This document shows positions 1-11,758 of a stretch of DNA of 64,000 bases, one piece after another. How positions within the stretch are numbered: position 1 is the first letter of the stretch; the number at the start of each line of letters is the position of its first letter. The DNA lies in contig CM114275.1 in NCBI GenBank assembly GCA_050084515.1, forward strand, positions 25,978,001 through 26,042,000, in the 5' to 3' direction. A program made the position numbers and the translations under genes. A model generated the notes under the pieces. The model worked only from the letters and a program-made list of their open reading frames with translations. It ran no database searches and had not been told where the DNA came from. The DNA comes from Blasia pusilla. Lineage: Eukaryota > Marchantiophyta > Marchantiopsida > Blasiales.

Positions 1-2076
1 CTGCTCATGAAATGCGGCACTTCTTCCAAACGAAACGAAAAAAAGCAAATGGAGCTAGCCCTCAGCATTGCAACCTAAACCTTCTCGGCTCTCGGCCTAT
101 TAGGGCGACTCAAAGCTCAGCGTCCCTAAAAGTCTCGGCTCTCGGCCTATTGGGGGGATTCAAAGCACACCGTCCCTCGAAGCCCAAGCTGGAAACATCA
201 CGGGAATGGTTTTTTTTTTTTTGAAAATTTAGAGTTTGGAGTCACGCTAGTCATAGGGCTGTTGTCGACTAAGGTTGAATTGATTTTTATTTACAAATTT
301 ATATTTTAAAGTGGTATTAAATGAAATAGGAAATTTTGCTCTTTTCCCTTCTTCTTTTTTGAGTTATAGGGGTCATAGGGTTGCAACCCTATTATGGTTG
401 GTCCACTTCCTTATTTTGTTCATCGCCTACCGCTCGAGCACCTTAATCCTTGCAATATCTATGCTATGGGGAGGCACTTGGAAAACAAGTGTGCGGCACG
501 AAGATGACCATTTGGCAACAAAGAATGGACAGAGTGCGAACTCTGAAAGAGCATTGTGAATGGTTGATGATAAGATTGTGCGTGTGGCAAGGCAAAGAGT
601 AGCAATGTGTGCTAAAGTGTTGGACAATGATTTATTTGATGCAATTGCATGAATGAAATGCAATTAAATGGAACATTTTGGCATTACTATGACCAATAAT
701 TAATATAGTGAAAGTTATGAGATGAGGGCATTCGGTGCCTCTCAACTAAACAACCTCGTAGTTGTGAGAAATTAGCACATCCACGTCTCGAATTGGCAGA
801 AGTTCATGCGAGGTGTTTGTGATTGGTTGTAGACGGATGACGACTTATCAAAGAAGGCAAATAGGTGAGGGAGGAAATCTTGAAACTCCTCAAATTCATC
901 GGAGAGACTAAACCTTGGCTTATGTTTGAGGACTAGAATGAATCATTGCCTGGAGAGTCTTGTAATTTTTGGAGCAAACTCTGGCATCATGAACTTGACC
1001 GCTTCTATGGCTGTTGAATATGTGTTGAGTTATAGTATTATGTGCAAAGTAGATGAATAGTATGGGATCAACACAAGCTATATACAAATAAGTACATTAG
1101 ATAACGTAATGGTCGTTGAAACTTAATTCATAGTAAATGTTATGATATAGATTGGCTAGTCCGGGCAGGGCAACAAGCTGAGAAAAGGGACTTCGTTTGA
1201 TAGAGAAAATTGGTTTGTAAATTGTGTCGTGTGATGACATAGGCTCTAAAATTATGTATATACATACAAAAAAATTCAAGAGATAGATTTTCTATGATTA
1301 ACACTAGTGTATACCTCTTGCATTGGCTTCTTTGTTAATGCACTGTGCAAGACCATAAGGTGCTAAGCAAGTCACATAACCGTACTCAAACAACTGCAAC
1401 AAGAGGAATTGAGTCCAAAAATACCATCTAAGATTTAGTAGTAAAAGTACTGTAGGCGTGTAACAACTCTTAAAAGTATTTCAATTGAGAACGCAAGAAA
1501 CTTATGCATCGCTTTGGTGACCAAAATTTCTGCATGCCTAAAGTCATGTTCGTTCAAATGTAGTATGAAAGTTTTCATCTAAACTACATACCCATGTTTG
1601 TTGGCTTAAATATCCTTCCGTTCACAATTATTGAACTAATAGGGATTAAAAACATCAATTAATAGAAGGACTCATGCTTGAGTATACATAGAGTAGAGAA
1701 TAAACATTACATGTGTTAATGCAAGCACTAGTTGTACAGAACTTAGTGATAACACCTACTTAGCTTTAGTATGGCCTACAATGTTGCAATGGATGACGTA
1801 ACGTCCTGGTCATCAGGGTAATGCTTAAGACAGTAATCACCAAAGACAGATACCTCGTGATAGGATGCTTTGAGTTCTAAAAAAGGCAATGAATATGTTG
1901 ACGATGATTTTCTTGATCTTTAGAAACTAGTTGCATCAAAGTTTTTAAAAAATTATCACAATAATTTTCACAATCATGCACCTGATCACGCTCAGCTTCA
2001 ATGTTTTTTACGGTTGCTTCATAAGGTTTAAGGGCATCATGTCTCCATGAAATATAAGATTAGTGACGTGAGGAAG
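1..2076. other. Anonymous AT-rich intergenic DNA
   Basis: I could assign no gene, RNA gene or recognisable transposon domain here on either strand. The frames are short and broken. A 51-bp direct repeat lies near the left edge (listed separately). The stretch ends exactly at the target-site duplication of the retrotransposon that follows, so it is the flank of that insertion. Confidence 0.5.
83..184. repeat. Tandem duplication, about 51-bp unit, two copies
   Basis: The phrase CTCGGCTCTCGGCCTATT begins each of two adjacent units and each unit ends near CGTCCCT. The copies differ at several bases, so the duplication is not recent. No function is apparent. Confidence 0.7.
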
Positions 2077-2080
2077 AGGT

Positions 2081-2679
2081 TGTCGTGAGCATACACATCG
2101 TTGTCATCGAACACACACACGATTCCATGCTAACTCATGGCATCCATACACAGAGGCGAGAAGTACCAAAATATCTCCAATCTCTCTCTACACCATCTCA
2201 CACCATAGCTCTCAAAGGTGTGCACTCTCTCTCATGTCAAACCAAACCCACTCTCCTAATTAGAGGCTTGGGTTACACCCACAAGGCAAGGGACCATAGT
2301 TCCGCCGCCTTATGCCAAGAGGTTCAATAAAGAGAGAATGAGCTCTCAAACTCTCTCTCTCTTGGAGGTATACCCCCTTCCCTCTCCCAAGCCTTGTCAA
2401 CGGTAACCTATGCTTGCAGGTCACCTCCTTGGCTCTTGACCTTCTGTAGCCGGTCAAGGGCCACTTCCCAAAGTGGAAAGGAAACTATCCCCAACATGGA
2501 AACTTACCCGAAATAGTAAGTTCCTCTATATGGCTCCAAATGACCCAAAACGAAGGGGAAACATCCTCTCTCAGGTTTCCCGAGCCTCAACAGGTCATCC
2601 TCGACCTCCAAGGCCCGTCCTCCACTACTCGTACAGACGCTCTGCTAGATCCCATCGATCTATCCTAACAGTCGTGACA
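2081..2679 (-). repeat. 3' LTR of copy 1 (B plus A segments)
   Basis: In element orientation the LTR starts TGTCACGACT at 2679 and ends GCTCACGACA at 2081, giving TG...CA ends with a short near-perfect inverted repeat. Segment B is 2181-2679; the terminal A segment (2081-2180) begins TTGGAGATATTTTGG. It abuts the AGGT target duplication at 2077-2080. The same unit occurs as a solo LTR at 61002-61640, which confirms the ends. Confidence 0.85.
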
Positions 2680-2681
2680 AC

Positions 2682-2808
2682 TGTCGTGCGCATATACATC
2701 GTTACACAACATACATCGCTGTCATCGAACACACACACAAATACACACGATGCTATGCTAACTCATGGCATCCATACATAGAGGCAAGACGTATCAAAAT
2801 ATCTCCAA
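2682..2808 (-). repeat. Extra copy of LTR tail (segment A1) ahead of the 3' LTR
   Basis: About 127 bp matching the last part of the LTR lies between the polypurine-like run CTAGGGGGGCGA (near 2809-2820) and the LTR start, separated from the latter by 2 bp. The same arrangement occurs at 31289-31405 (copy 3) and 46326-46452 (copy 4), so it is a family trait and not a local accident. Confidence 0.8.
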
Positions 2809-2995
2809 TCGCCCCCCTAGCTAATGGTTAGGTCCCTCTAACTCTATATAGCCATCTATCCCTACCTACCACGACATACATCTCTAGGACGCTAAGAGCA
2901 GAAAGGTCGGGTGCTCATGTGGCCCCATCGTTAGTCGCCTTCCTGTCATCCATGTCACAGAAAAAGTCGGAATCTAAACTTACCTAGTATCTGCT

Positions 2996-3145
2996 GTATG
3001 TACATCCGGGACACATCCATCGTCCCCGAGGAACCCTAGTGAGAGATGGCGTCAGACATGCCACATGCCAACCTCTCGAACATCCATCATAGACTAGCAT
3101 CGTGGCCGCATCACGAGCAGAACCACACAACATTCAACGCAAGCC
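2996..3145 (-). pseudogene. PHD finger at the C-terminus of the copy 1 polyprotein
   Basis: Downstream of the integrase the minus strand encodes a C4HC3 zinc-finger pattern: MLC, then DGCSRGWH, then WMCPGC near the end. The first ligand cysteine codon is now a stop and the third ligand is Tyr, so this copy is broken. Comparison with copies 3 and 4 supplies the missing cysteines. PHD fingers normally bind the N-terminal tail of histone H3; that role here is inference. In chromoviruses this place in the polyprotein holds a chromodomain. Confidence 0.8.
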
Positions 3146-3429
3146 TGCAAGAACTACTGCTAAGCTCGGATCTATTGTACCATCAATATTAGGAAGGTGA
3201 CATGTCGCACAATTACGCACATGGTCCTTCCATACCATACCATCGCGTCCCTCCAACAAGAGAACACCGGATGGCAAAACATCACTCTCAAAATAGTGCG
3301 CCTTGTAGTCACATCCAACGTCGTTGGTGCCGTCTGCTGCAAGTAGACATAATCTTCCTCATGAAACCTCCGGAGAGTTGGTCAATAACCACCACCCCGA
3401 ATAGTCGCATACCTCAACGTATCCCGATG

Positions 3430-4270
3430 CTACGCAATCGCCAAGTTCTCAAACCCCATGGGCATCACTCTCCAAAACAACTCATCCCTATGAGAACATG
3501 CTTGCATCCATACATCTAGGTCATCAAGGTCCAACACCTCACCAACATCTCGACGAATGGCCGCATGTAAATCTGGCTCTTGGCCATAAAGTAGCAAGTA
3601 CGGTGAAAAAGACTCTAAGGATGCGTGCCTGCTGAATCTGTATCCCATCGCCAACCACGGCAACTGGAGGTCCCAATCTCCTAGGTGACCTCTCTGCAAG
3701 CCATACTTGCGTAAGCCCCTCTTCACCGTCTGCACAACTCTCTCCGCTAATCCATCCACCTCAACATGATCTCGCGAAGTCGTGTGGTGGTCGATCAACG
3801 CCGATCACACAAGGCCTAGAACTCATCGCGAAACTCGGTACCTTGGTCTGTCAACATCAGTCAGTGCGCCATAATGACTCAACACTCTGTCAAGGAAAGC
3901 ATAAGCTACTCCCTCACTCGCTTTGTCAGGCAATGCAACCAACTCGATCCACTTCGAAAAGTGCTCGACCATCACCAACACATAACGAGTGTGATGCTCC
4001 GTCAAAGGCAACGGTCGTATAAAATCGAAACTCCATCTATACCCTAAGCCCATGATCGGTAATGGATGCAACTGTGGAGTTGAAGCATTGATCGATGCTC
4101 GGACCCGATCACACACCATGCACCTGGCAATAAATTGTTGAACGTCAGTCTGCATGCCTCGCCACCAATACTGAATCTCGAGCAAGCTGTACGTCTGCTT
4201 CACCCCAAAGTGACCCAACTCCTCGTGGGCATGCTGCACTAGTCGTGTTCTCTACAAAGGATGTGGCACT
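3430..4270 (-). pseudogene. Integrase, copy 1 (HHCC zinc domain plus DDE core)
   Basis: The N-terminal zinc-binding part (residues EELGHFGVK, then CMVC) lies at about 4125-4240. The core follows, with the first Asp in a WSFDF box near 4030 and the third acidic residue in DGLAER near 3755. The second Asp region near 3830 is disrupted by a frameshift that splits the frame in two. The sequence closely matches the open integrase of copy 3 (29799-30737). Integrase joins the element cDNA to host DNA; this copy cannot make a working enzyme. Confidence 0.88.
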
Positions 4271-4573
4271 ACGCGTACTCTACCATCCTCCCAAACCCTC
4301 AAAACATGTGTCCCCTCCCAACGGAACCGTCTGGCCCGCTATAGGATCCAATCCCGCTCTCTAGCACCCATGGTGCTCGCAACACTGCCAATACGAAGGT
4401 CCTCCAAGACTACTCCATCATCATGAATATCTCAGCCACCTCTTGTCTCTTGATTGGCCTCGGGATCCAAGGACTCTCCACTAGACCTTGCCATCGAAGT
4501 CTCCACACTCTGGCTCTCCATAGCCAACATGCCTAAATAGGCTAACGCGTGCCATCCTGGCAGTGACTCCTCA

Positions 4574-5023
4574 TCACTCTCTCCATGCCATCAAGCATGG
4601 GTTACGACTCAACCCATCTGCATCCTGGTTAAGCGTCCCAGGTCTATGTACCACCTGAAAATCATACTCTTGCAACAACAGAGGCCATCTCGTAAGCTTC
4701 CCTGTAAGCTTGTCAGACTTCATCAACCACTTCAGTGGTTGATGATTAGTGATGATGGTAAAGGGGTTGCCGAATAAGTAACACCTGAAATGCGCGACGA
4801 CCCACACTACACCCAAGCACTCACTCTCATACGAGTTGTACTTTGCCTCAGCAGCATTGTTTGAGCGGCTAGAAAAAGCCACCACAAACTCTCTACCCTC
4901 ATCATCATGTTGGGTGAGCACCGCTCTAAGCCCCAACATGCTCCAATCTGTATGCAACTGGGAAGGACGTCCCTTGATTAGTCTCCTCAAGATGGGCGCG
5001 GACGTCAACATGTCCTTGAGCAA
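4574..5023 (-). pseudogene. RNase H domain, copy 1
   Basis: A 149-codon open frame carries the Ty3/gypsy RNase H signature: HTDWS (first Asp), YESECLGVVW (Glu), then HQPLKWL, and a C-terminal NQDADGLSR tether motif. The usual TDHQPL reads TNHQPL here, so one catalytic Asp is Asn; copy 4 keeps the Asp. RNase H removes the RNA strand during reverse transcription. It continues in the same orientation from the reverse transcriptase just upstream. Confidence 0.9.
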
Positions 5024-5032
5024 CTAAAATGC

Positions 5033-6037
5033 TCACTCCTGCTCATCCTCCCAGTGCCACTCATGATTTACCTTGGTCAGCAAGGTTAGCGGCTTCGCAA
5101 TCAAACTGAATACCTTGACGTACCGCCGATAGAAGTTCTCCAATCCCATGAATGCGCGAACACGACTCACATCTGTAGGGCGTGAAATGCGTGAGATAGC
5201 CTCCACCTTCGTCTGCTGAACACTAAAGCCCCCTGGGTATATCGTATGACCCAAATACTCAATCTTGTCGTAGAAGAACTTGCACTTGCCTGGATGTAGC
5301 TTCAGCCCATGTAATTGCAATCGTTGAAACACCTCCTCTAGATGTCGCTCATGCTCCTCAACCGTGGCGCTAAAGACTACGATGTCATCAATATAACACC
5401 TAGCAAAATCCAAATCAGCCAAGATCCTATCCATGACCCTCTGAAATTCAACGGGGGGGTTCTTTAACCCCAATGGTAAGAACCGCCACTCATACAAACA
5501 ATCCTTCCCGTGAGGATTGATGCCCCAAAATGCCGTCTTCTGCCTGTCCTCCATTCTGATAGGCAGCTAATGGTATCCGGCTCGCAAATCCAACGAACTG
5601 AAGACCTTTGCGTGACCAATCGCATCAAAGATCTCCTCAGGGGTGGGCATGGCATACCTATCGGACTTCGTCTGCCAATTGATAGGTCAGTAATCCCCAC
5701 ACATCCGCCTATCCGTCCAGTTGCCATGCACATCCTTCTTGGCGGGCATGACAATGACAGATGCATACTCTCCATACGACATCTCCACTAGTCCTGCTCC
5801 AACCAAGTCCTGGATCCTACTCTGAATGAGAGCCCTCGTCATATTACTTTACCTGTAGGGTCGTCGGAAGATCAACGTATCACTCGAAAACTCAATGCGG
5901 ATCCCCGGTCCCTTCAGCGTACCTAGATCCTCCATGCTAAACGCAAAGCAGCTCCTATAACTCCTGACAAACTGATGTATCCGGCACCGCTCTCCTCTGG
6001 TCAACTTAAGGCCCATATCTAGCTCCCAAGTCTCCAT
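5033..6037 (-). pseudogene. Reverse transcriptase, copy 1
   Basis: Several frames together cover the full Ty3/gypsy RT domain. The segment at 5849-6037 holds the N-terminal part (METWEL, RRPYR). The palm region at 5033-5554 has the active-site box CYIDDIVVF near 5400 and EYLGHTI near 5255. In-frame stops lie near 5575, 5695 and 5850, so it is not functional. The enzyme would copy element RNA to DNA in cytoplasmic virus-like particles. It directly follows the methyltransferase domain. Confidence 0.92.
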
Positions 6038-6334
6038 TGTGACTACGGTAGGACTCTCCGGCGTGGGTATCAGTGGTTGCTATGGTGCAACCCCATCTCG
6101 AACAACAACACTCCGCCGCTCTCCTGCAGCCAACTGCAAACTCTGATCTCCTCCACGTGCACTGCCCAACCCTGCTCGATGTTGTGGCTATCATCTCCTG
6201 ACGTACCTGCAAAACATCCCAAGAAGTCCAAGGGTGTCTCTCCCGGTCTCCCCTAGTATGTAGATCTCCTCGGGTCTCGCCCCCAGCCACTGCCTCCACC
6301 GTCTCGATAGGCATGGGGCTCACCAATGCAACCG

Positions 6335-7320
6335 CTGTGATATGTCGCGATCTCATACGGCGCTTGTCAGCCACTCCCAAGCTAAGGATCCATGTCAAGA
6401 AATTCAGGTCCATCGCTAGACCCAAGACATGGTGTCGTGATGCCTTTAACATTGACGGTACTGCCGTCACTCATGTGGGAAATCCCATCGCTCGCTCTTT
6501 CTCGTCGATGTTGGGCTCCACCAACCGCTGAACCTGGTCATCCCAAACCAAGCCACGACCGGCTTCCTTATATGCATAGGAAGCGAGAAAACTCACAAAA
6601 GTGGGCAAGGTTGTCCGCGGCATGTCTACCCTGTTGTCCACAGTCAACGGTGGTCGATCATCGTGCCTCATTGCCTGTGATCGACAACCAGGATCCAGAA
6701 TGGAATCCACTAACAAATGGGAGGGGCGCTCCACTCTTGCATACGCCCTCTATAACACCGCATGGGGCACCAAGTTGGTCCACCATAGATGCGGGCGATG
6801 GGCTAAGGAACCTACACTCGCCGCATCCAAGAATACAGTTGGGCCAATCCAGGCATGCACCTGATGAGCCCTCGTCACCACCCGTGACCTAGAGTCTCCT
6901 AAGATCGGCACATTCTCCATAATGTGGGCTAAAGTACGAGAGTTGTGCTCTTGCAACTTCCGTAAGATCCTCAACATCTCCCAAAACAACCTGGACCGAG
7001 TGTCAGCCAACCCGTTGCCTCGTCCAACACTAGATTGGCCCTGACATGGCCAACCGGAAATGACCAAATCAATGGTCCCTACCCGCTCTAAGTCCTGCGC
7101 CCCCAAAAACGAAATATCCTCAAGAGGGAAACTCTGGTACCCCTCTACCGTGGACGCAGACAATTAGACGGGAAAATGCAGGCGTGATTGCGCCACATGT
7201 TATAGTGAGACGCGCCTCGCAACATCATCACTCTCCACATACACGTACTGTTGCACTCACACTCCGGCCTGCAGAACACCAGCTAACCCGATGCTAATCC
7301 CTCCAAAGAGATCTAGCACT
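6335..7320 (-). pseudogene. DNMT3-like cytosine-5 DNA methyltransferase domain, copy 1
   Basis: Motif I (VLDLFGGIS) lies near 7305-7320. Motif IV follows with the catalytic Pro-Cys (GWPCQGQSS; PC at 7044-7049). Motif VI is MENVP near 6915. The motif VIII region reads AHRPHLWW and motif IX/X ends near 6340 (ERAMGFPT, then a VLGLAMDL block). The order I-IV-VI-VIII-X is that of DNMT3 and bacterial enzymes, not the permuted plant DRM order. The best family match by eye is DNMT3, including the block before the target-recognition region. Stops and one frameshift break the frame. It lies between protease and RT inside the retrotransposon, not in a separate gene. Confidence 0.9.
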
Positions 7321-8090
7321 CAAATATCCTCCTCCTGGATACACCACACAATGGGTGTGGTATCCAAGGGTGTCATCGTAGCACTCACTACTACCTCGGG
7401 TTCCTCAGACTCGTCACGCTCTGGTGCAAACGCCTCGCTCCACGCAGTCTGCACATGCTCATCTACCAATCGTCGAAGCTTCTCAGTCGAGCCCCACAAT
7501 GGCACCTCTCCTCCACGGAATGATGAAGCTACCATAACACTCCTCTCCATAGAAATGTGTGGAACGAGAGTATCCTCTGCATGGACATGTCCCTCAATCA
7601 AATCACTAGGCCAAGTGATGGCACTACTAAATGCTGCTAAGGTCGCCACCTCTCTTGGCCGTCGCTCGATCACTACACCTGTGAATCGAAGGGATAATGA
7701 GCTAAGGCACCCATCACCTGACTGCCATCCTGGTCTGTAGGACGCTGACTCCTCCCAATAATGCAGGGAAAACCCCATCGGTTATAACACTGCTTCACCA
7801 ACCAAGACGTCGTAGGACTCTACATCAATCACTATCGCCTTGGCTCGCACCACGGACTCATCTGTAGGATGTCTCGAGCGAATCCTCTCCACGATCTCCT
7901 ATCGGGCGATATATTGTGTGGTACTCGCTCCACCCAAGGATGTCTGTATTCGAAATGGACAACGCTCCATATCGGCCCTCGTCAAGCCCAATCCTCTGAA
8001 TGACGCTTTCCCCAACATCAAGGGTTGCGCTCATGAATCCAACAAGACGCGCTCCGGACTAAAAGCTCTACCTCCGGGACTCACCAACTG
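7321..8090 (-). pseudogene. Aspartic protease and conserved linker before the methyltransferase, copy 1
   Basis: The active-site motif of a retropepsin is seen near 8030-8045 as LLDS-stop-AQPLML: the Gly codon of DSGA has become TGA, while copy 4 retains DSGA. The protease body runs on in the same orientation to a VLVGEAVL stretch near 7785. After it, the open frame 7320-7778 is a linker (TMTPLDTT near its end) that is conserved in copies 2, 4 and 5 and leads straight into methyltransferase motif I. The protease would cut the polyprotein. The function of the linker is unknown. Confidence 0.78.
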
Positions 8091-8780
8091 GAAGACCTCT
8101 CCTCGATTATCCAGGAACACAACACCAGGAAAAGCCATGGCAGACTCTATCGCGGGTCTAGCGGGCATCTCCGCCATCCTAGCAGCCGCAGCGTGCCATG
8201 AATATGACGTGGCCGGCCCAAGCATCCACTCCAAGGTCAAGTCCATCACCTCCTCTGCAATCACCTCTAAACGTGATGCAGGAACTCCAACTCTGCGTTC
8301 ACATAGTGAAGCGGCCAACCGAAAAGCCTCCGCGGGCGTACCCCCCAACGTCATAACATCAGAAGCAAAAATAAAGGAGTGTGGTACACAACGGTGGCCG
8401 CCCCCAACAACGTGCTCGACACATGCCCCTCCTGAGCATCAACAATAGGAGTCATCGCACTCGCTTCTCCCATCGCCCTCCGTGCGTGCACACCAACAAC
8501 ATCACCTACTCTCCAGGAACTTTGATGAGGATCCATCGATGGGGTCCTCATCGCTTCGGACAACGTGAAAGATTGAGGAACCCTAGTCTGTTTTCTGGCT
8601 TTCCCTCGCTGTGGATCCAACTTTGTGGCTACTCCATGCATCACAACTACGGCGACCTCCATTTGGGCAACCCCGCACATCCAACCAGGATCCTCCATAT
8701 CTCGAGGTGCTCCATATGATGTCGATGCCATAGATCCGACATCGAGTAACCTTAATGCCATAGCGGCAATCTGCTCTTGT
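8091..8780 (-). pseudogene. Gag-protease junction region, copy 1
   Basis: The minus-strand frame 8351-8803 (150 codons) starts MATQIQQLQEQIAAMALRL, a short amphipathic stretch that could form a coiled coil. It is followed by a region with matches in copies 2 and 5 (FTLSEAM, HARRAMGEA). No known domain is recognised. It connects gag to the protease and was probably part of the same polyprotein. Confidence 0.6.
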
Positions 8781-9985
8781 AGCTGTTGTATCTGAGTAGC
8801 CATCCCACCCTCACGTCCGGCGTCTTCCTTGACGCGTCTAGGTGGTGGTACTCTACCTCCTCCACGGGCAACTCCACCACCCTGTCGGGCAACTCCAGCT
8901 CCTCGTCCCCCAACGAGACCACCTGGTGCACGATCTTTACATCCACCCGGATCGGCTACTTGCTCTGGTGCCCTCTCTGGCCCTCGGTCCAGACGTAACT
9001 CAAGGTGTAAATTGAAACACCGGGCGAGTGTATGACCATCGCGCTGATGATGGGCTCCACCACATGACCAACCACTAATAGTAGGCGGTTGCTGCTAAGC
9101 CGCATATGAAGGCGCAAGTCTTTGTGGCACGGCCTCCCAGTATCCTCCTTGAGCTCGTGGTGCCAGAGTTGACCTATCTCGGAGTCCATGTTGTTGCATA
9201 TGTGGTGCAGACAATCGTGACAGCTCTCGCCCAGAACCCATGGTGGCTCCGCTCTCCTCCGCTATGTTGCGCTCAATATTCTCGACGGTCCTAAAAACAT
9301 CTCTCAACATAGGGGAGGTGTTCATAAGAAGCATCTTCTCTCGCACCCGTGTCCGTAGGGTCCAGTCCAACATCGCGTACCATGACTGGATAGCCTGATT
9401 CTCTATCACCCCCTAAGTGACGTTGATCAACCGTGGCAAGCGAGTGTAAGCCTCACGCAAACTCTCACCCAGGCACCTCTGGAAGTTATGCATGCTCCGC
9501 AACTTCTCCGTGCGTACCTCGTGGTAGCTCGCCCTCAAATCAGCGAAGAACTCAACCATGGGGTTGAACCTGGGACAAACCCGACTAGATGGTGCAACTA
9601 CTCTAGTGCGAGTGACCCCTCCTAAAACATCATTAGTGGAAGAGGAAGTAGCCTCTCTTGACTCCTCCTCCTCATCTGGGAACGGCTCCGTCCATGACAC
9701 ATAGTGTGGGTCATAGTAGAGTCGCCATGCCTCAATCTCCTCTGCATATCTGTGGGAGAACTCATGGTAATCATCCATGGGTGCCCCCTCTAAATGCTAG
9801 AACATACCGTTCCATGCTGTAAACGGGTTGAACTCTCTAGAGTTCCTATCCCGCTGTGAGTCACACCAACTCCTAAACTCCGCAATGAAGTCGTGTAGCT
9901 CTATGGTGCCTACAACACCCGAAAACCTACGCGGTCCTCTACCCCGATCATCCATCTCGTACGCCCAATTGGTAGGACCACTCAA
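8781..9985 (-). pseudogene. Gag-like region, copy 1
   Basis: Broken frames at 9797-9985, 9413-9778, 9095-9409 and 8752-8946 form one Gag in element orientation, with stops between. The middle part (FNPMVEFFADLRASYHEV, later LRDVFRTVENIERNI) resembles the capsid of Ty3/gypsy elements. The tail is rich in Gly-Arg (GGLVGGRG). A zinc-knuckle remnant (GHTLARCF) lies near 9040; copy 4 keeps a whole CCHC knuckle. Gag builds the particle and packages RNA. Confidence 0.78.
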
Positions 9986-11758
9986 TGTGCACGATGGATC
10001 ACTAACACACTCCTCTACACGCTCCCCCTCATCTAAAGATGCACAGAAGGAGATTGAGGTGGTCTCTCACGTGGAGACCCTCGAAACCTCACATCACTCC
10101 GGGTAAACCCTCTAGAGCTACTCTCAAGTTTACTACCTCACCTCTCAAAATCCTGAAAGGATGCCATGAGGGCCCTCATGCCCCTCTCACACGATCACTC
10201 TCATCTTGCGAGTAATCCTTCAATCACTCAAACTTAACATGCCGCACTCAATCTACACTCTCTCACTGAGACGTGTATTGTGCGGCAACAAGCAGCGTGG
10301 TGCGGCAAATCACTGATCTATCGTCTCAAAGACAAACCATCCTCAACTCTGGACATCCACACACGTCTATGTCTCCTAAACCCAGACATCATCGATGCTT
10401 TTAGCATCAGCACGAAAAGAAATATTCCAGATAACTTCCCGATATCCAGAAATCCCTCACACGTGTAGGGTAAGAGACCAGAATGGATAACCTGACAAAA
10501 ATATCGATGTCGCTCCTCGGCAACTGCAAATCTTGACCCCAACTTGGTTGTGAAGACAACTCCTCCAATCAGCAAGTCGTACTCCTCTCGTACTGACGGT
10601 GCTCAAACCTCCTCGATGTGCGGTGCAGGTCGAGCGGTCCGGTGCGGCACTGGCGGCATGGAATGGCTACAAACGGCACGGCACTCGAGAATGGGGCGCG
10701 GCACTCGGCGGCATACCCTCCTCAACCAGCAATTCACACGCTTTGCTCCTTAGTGAAGGAGCGGATCCGCAATCGAGACAGTGCGGTGCGGCCATGAGCG
10801 GCACGGCGTAGCAATCCACGGCGCGTTGCAGCTACGGTATCACGGCACGGTACTCGATCGTCGTCGAGCGGCTACCAATCACAATATAGCAGCATGAAAT
10901 GAAAACTCAAACACCATAACCGGATGTCATCTTCCATCATTGGTTGATGACAAAACTGCGATGACGGTGGTGGCCAAAACAAAGTATGCGCTGGCGACGC
11001 AAGTCGGAGAATCAACGAACATCGTGGAAGATCCTCCACTCTGTAATGGCGGCAATGGCAACCAAAGGGTGGACAACAGACGGTGGACCGTTGACGGTGA
11101 CAGTTGACCGTCGATGGTGATGGTTGACCATTGATGGTGACAATTTACCATGGACGGTAGACCGTTGACGGTGACTATGACGGCGACGGCCGCCACCGGC
11201 GTGGCGGCGGGTTTAGGGTTTGAACAATTTAACCCTAAAAATCACCTAGCAATGGCAATTTTGCAAGATTGACCATAACTTTTTGCTCTCAACTCCAAAT
11301 TGCACACTATTTGTTGCACAACCTGCGCAGATTCACAATCTACAACATCGTCAAAAATATTTAGAATTGAAAATTCCAGTAAAAACTGACAAGGACTGTT
11401 GTAAAGCCCAATGCCCCTTTCTCCTACACAAAATTTGGAAGTGCTTTCGCGCTGATTTCTCCCAAAAAAAATGTAAAACCTGTAAAAATACAAATTAGCA
11501 AGCTACATGGTGCTCCTAAGAGTACCGGCATGGGGCAACCTGCCCCCATAATCAATCCCTATCAGAAATTGGGTAGCGCTTCTGCGCGCCACTCTTCCAC
11601 ATAAAAAATCGGCAAATGCAAAGAACAATCAAAGCAGCCCTTGCTCCGGTGAGCACTCCCATGAGCCGCTGAACGGGAAACATGGTCCCCAACCTGAAAA
11701 AACAATGAGTGACTAGCGAGCTCCCCCATGAAGCTCTCACTCTCTCATTCTCTCTTTG
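9986..11758 (-). other. 5' leader of copy 1
   Basis: About 1.8 kb between the recognisable 5' LTR and gag. It holds a GCGGCAC-rich stretch around 10640-10880 and a run of diverged short tandem repeats of the type TTGACSGTNGATGGTGA at about 11077-11182. I saw no convincing tRNA-complementary primer-binding site next to the LTR. No coding domain was found. Confidence 0.55.
11077..11182. repeat. Short diverged tandem repeat in leader of copy 1
   Basis: Units of about 18-20 bp around the core GGTTGACC and GATGGTGA are repeated four to five times with substitutions. This is visible by eye. Low-complexity repeats are common in retrotransposon leaders; a packaging or regulatory role is not shown. 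Confidence 0.6.

Noticed and set aside
83-184. CRISPR-like array
   Set aside because: Only two adjacent imperfect units and no spacers; CRISPR arrays are not expected in a plant nucleus.
2085-2781. Short frames in the LTR of copy 1 and the like at 11813-12288 and 31651-31974
   Set aside because: They are within LTRs and occur in each LTR copy with different stops, so they are not genes.
6335-7320. A stand-alone bacterial methyltransferase or restriction-modification gene
   Set aside because: The domain lies in register within retrotransposon copies, is repeated at the same place in four of them, and matches DNMT3 better than a bacterial enzyme; no restriction gene is near.
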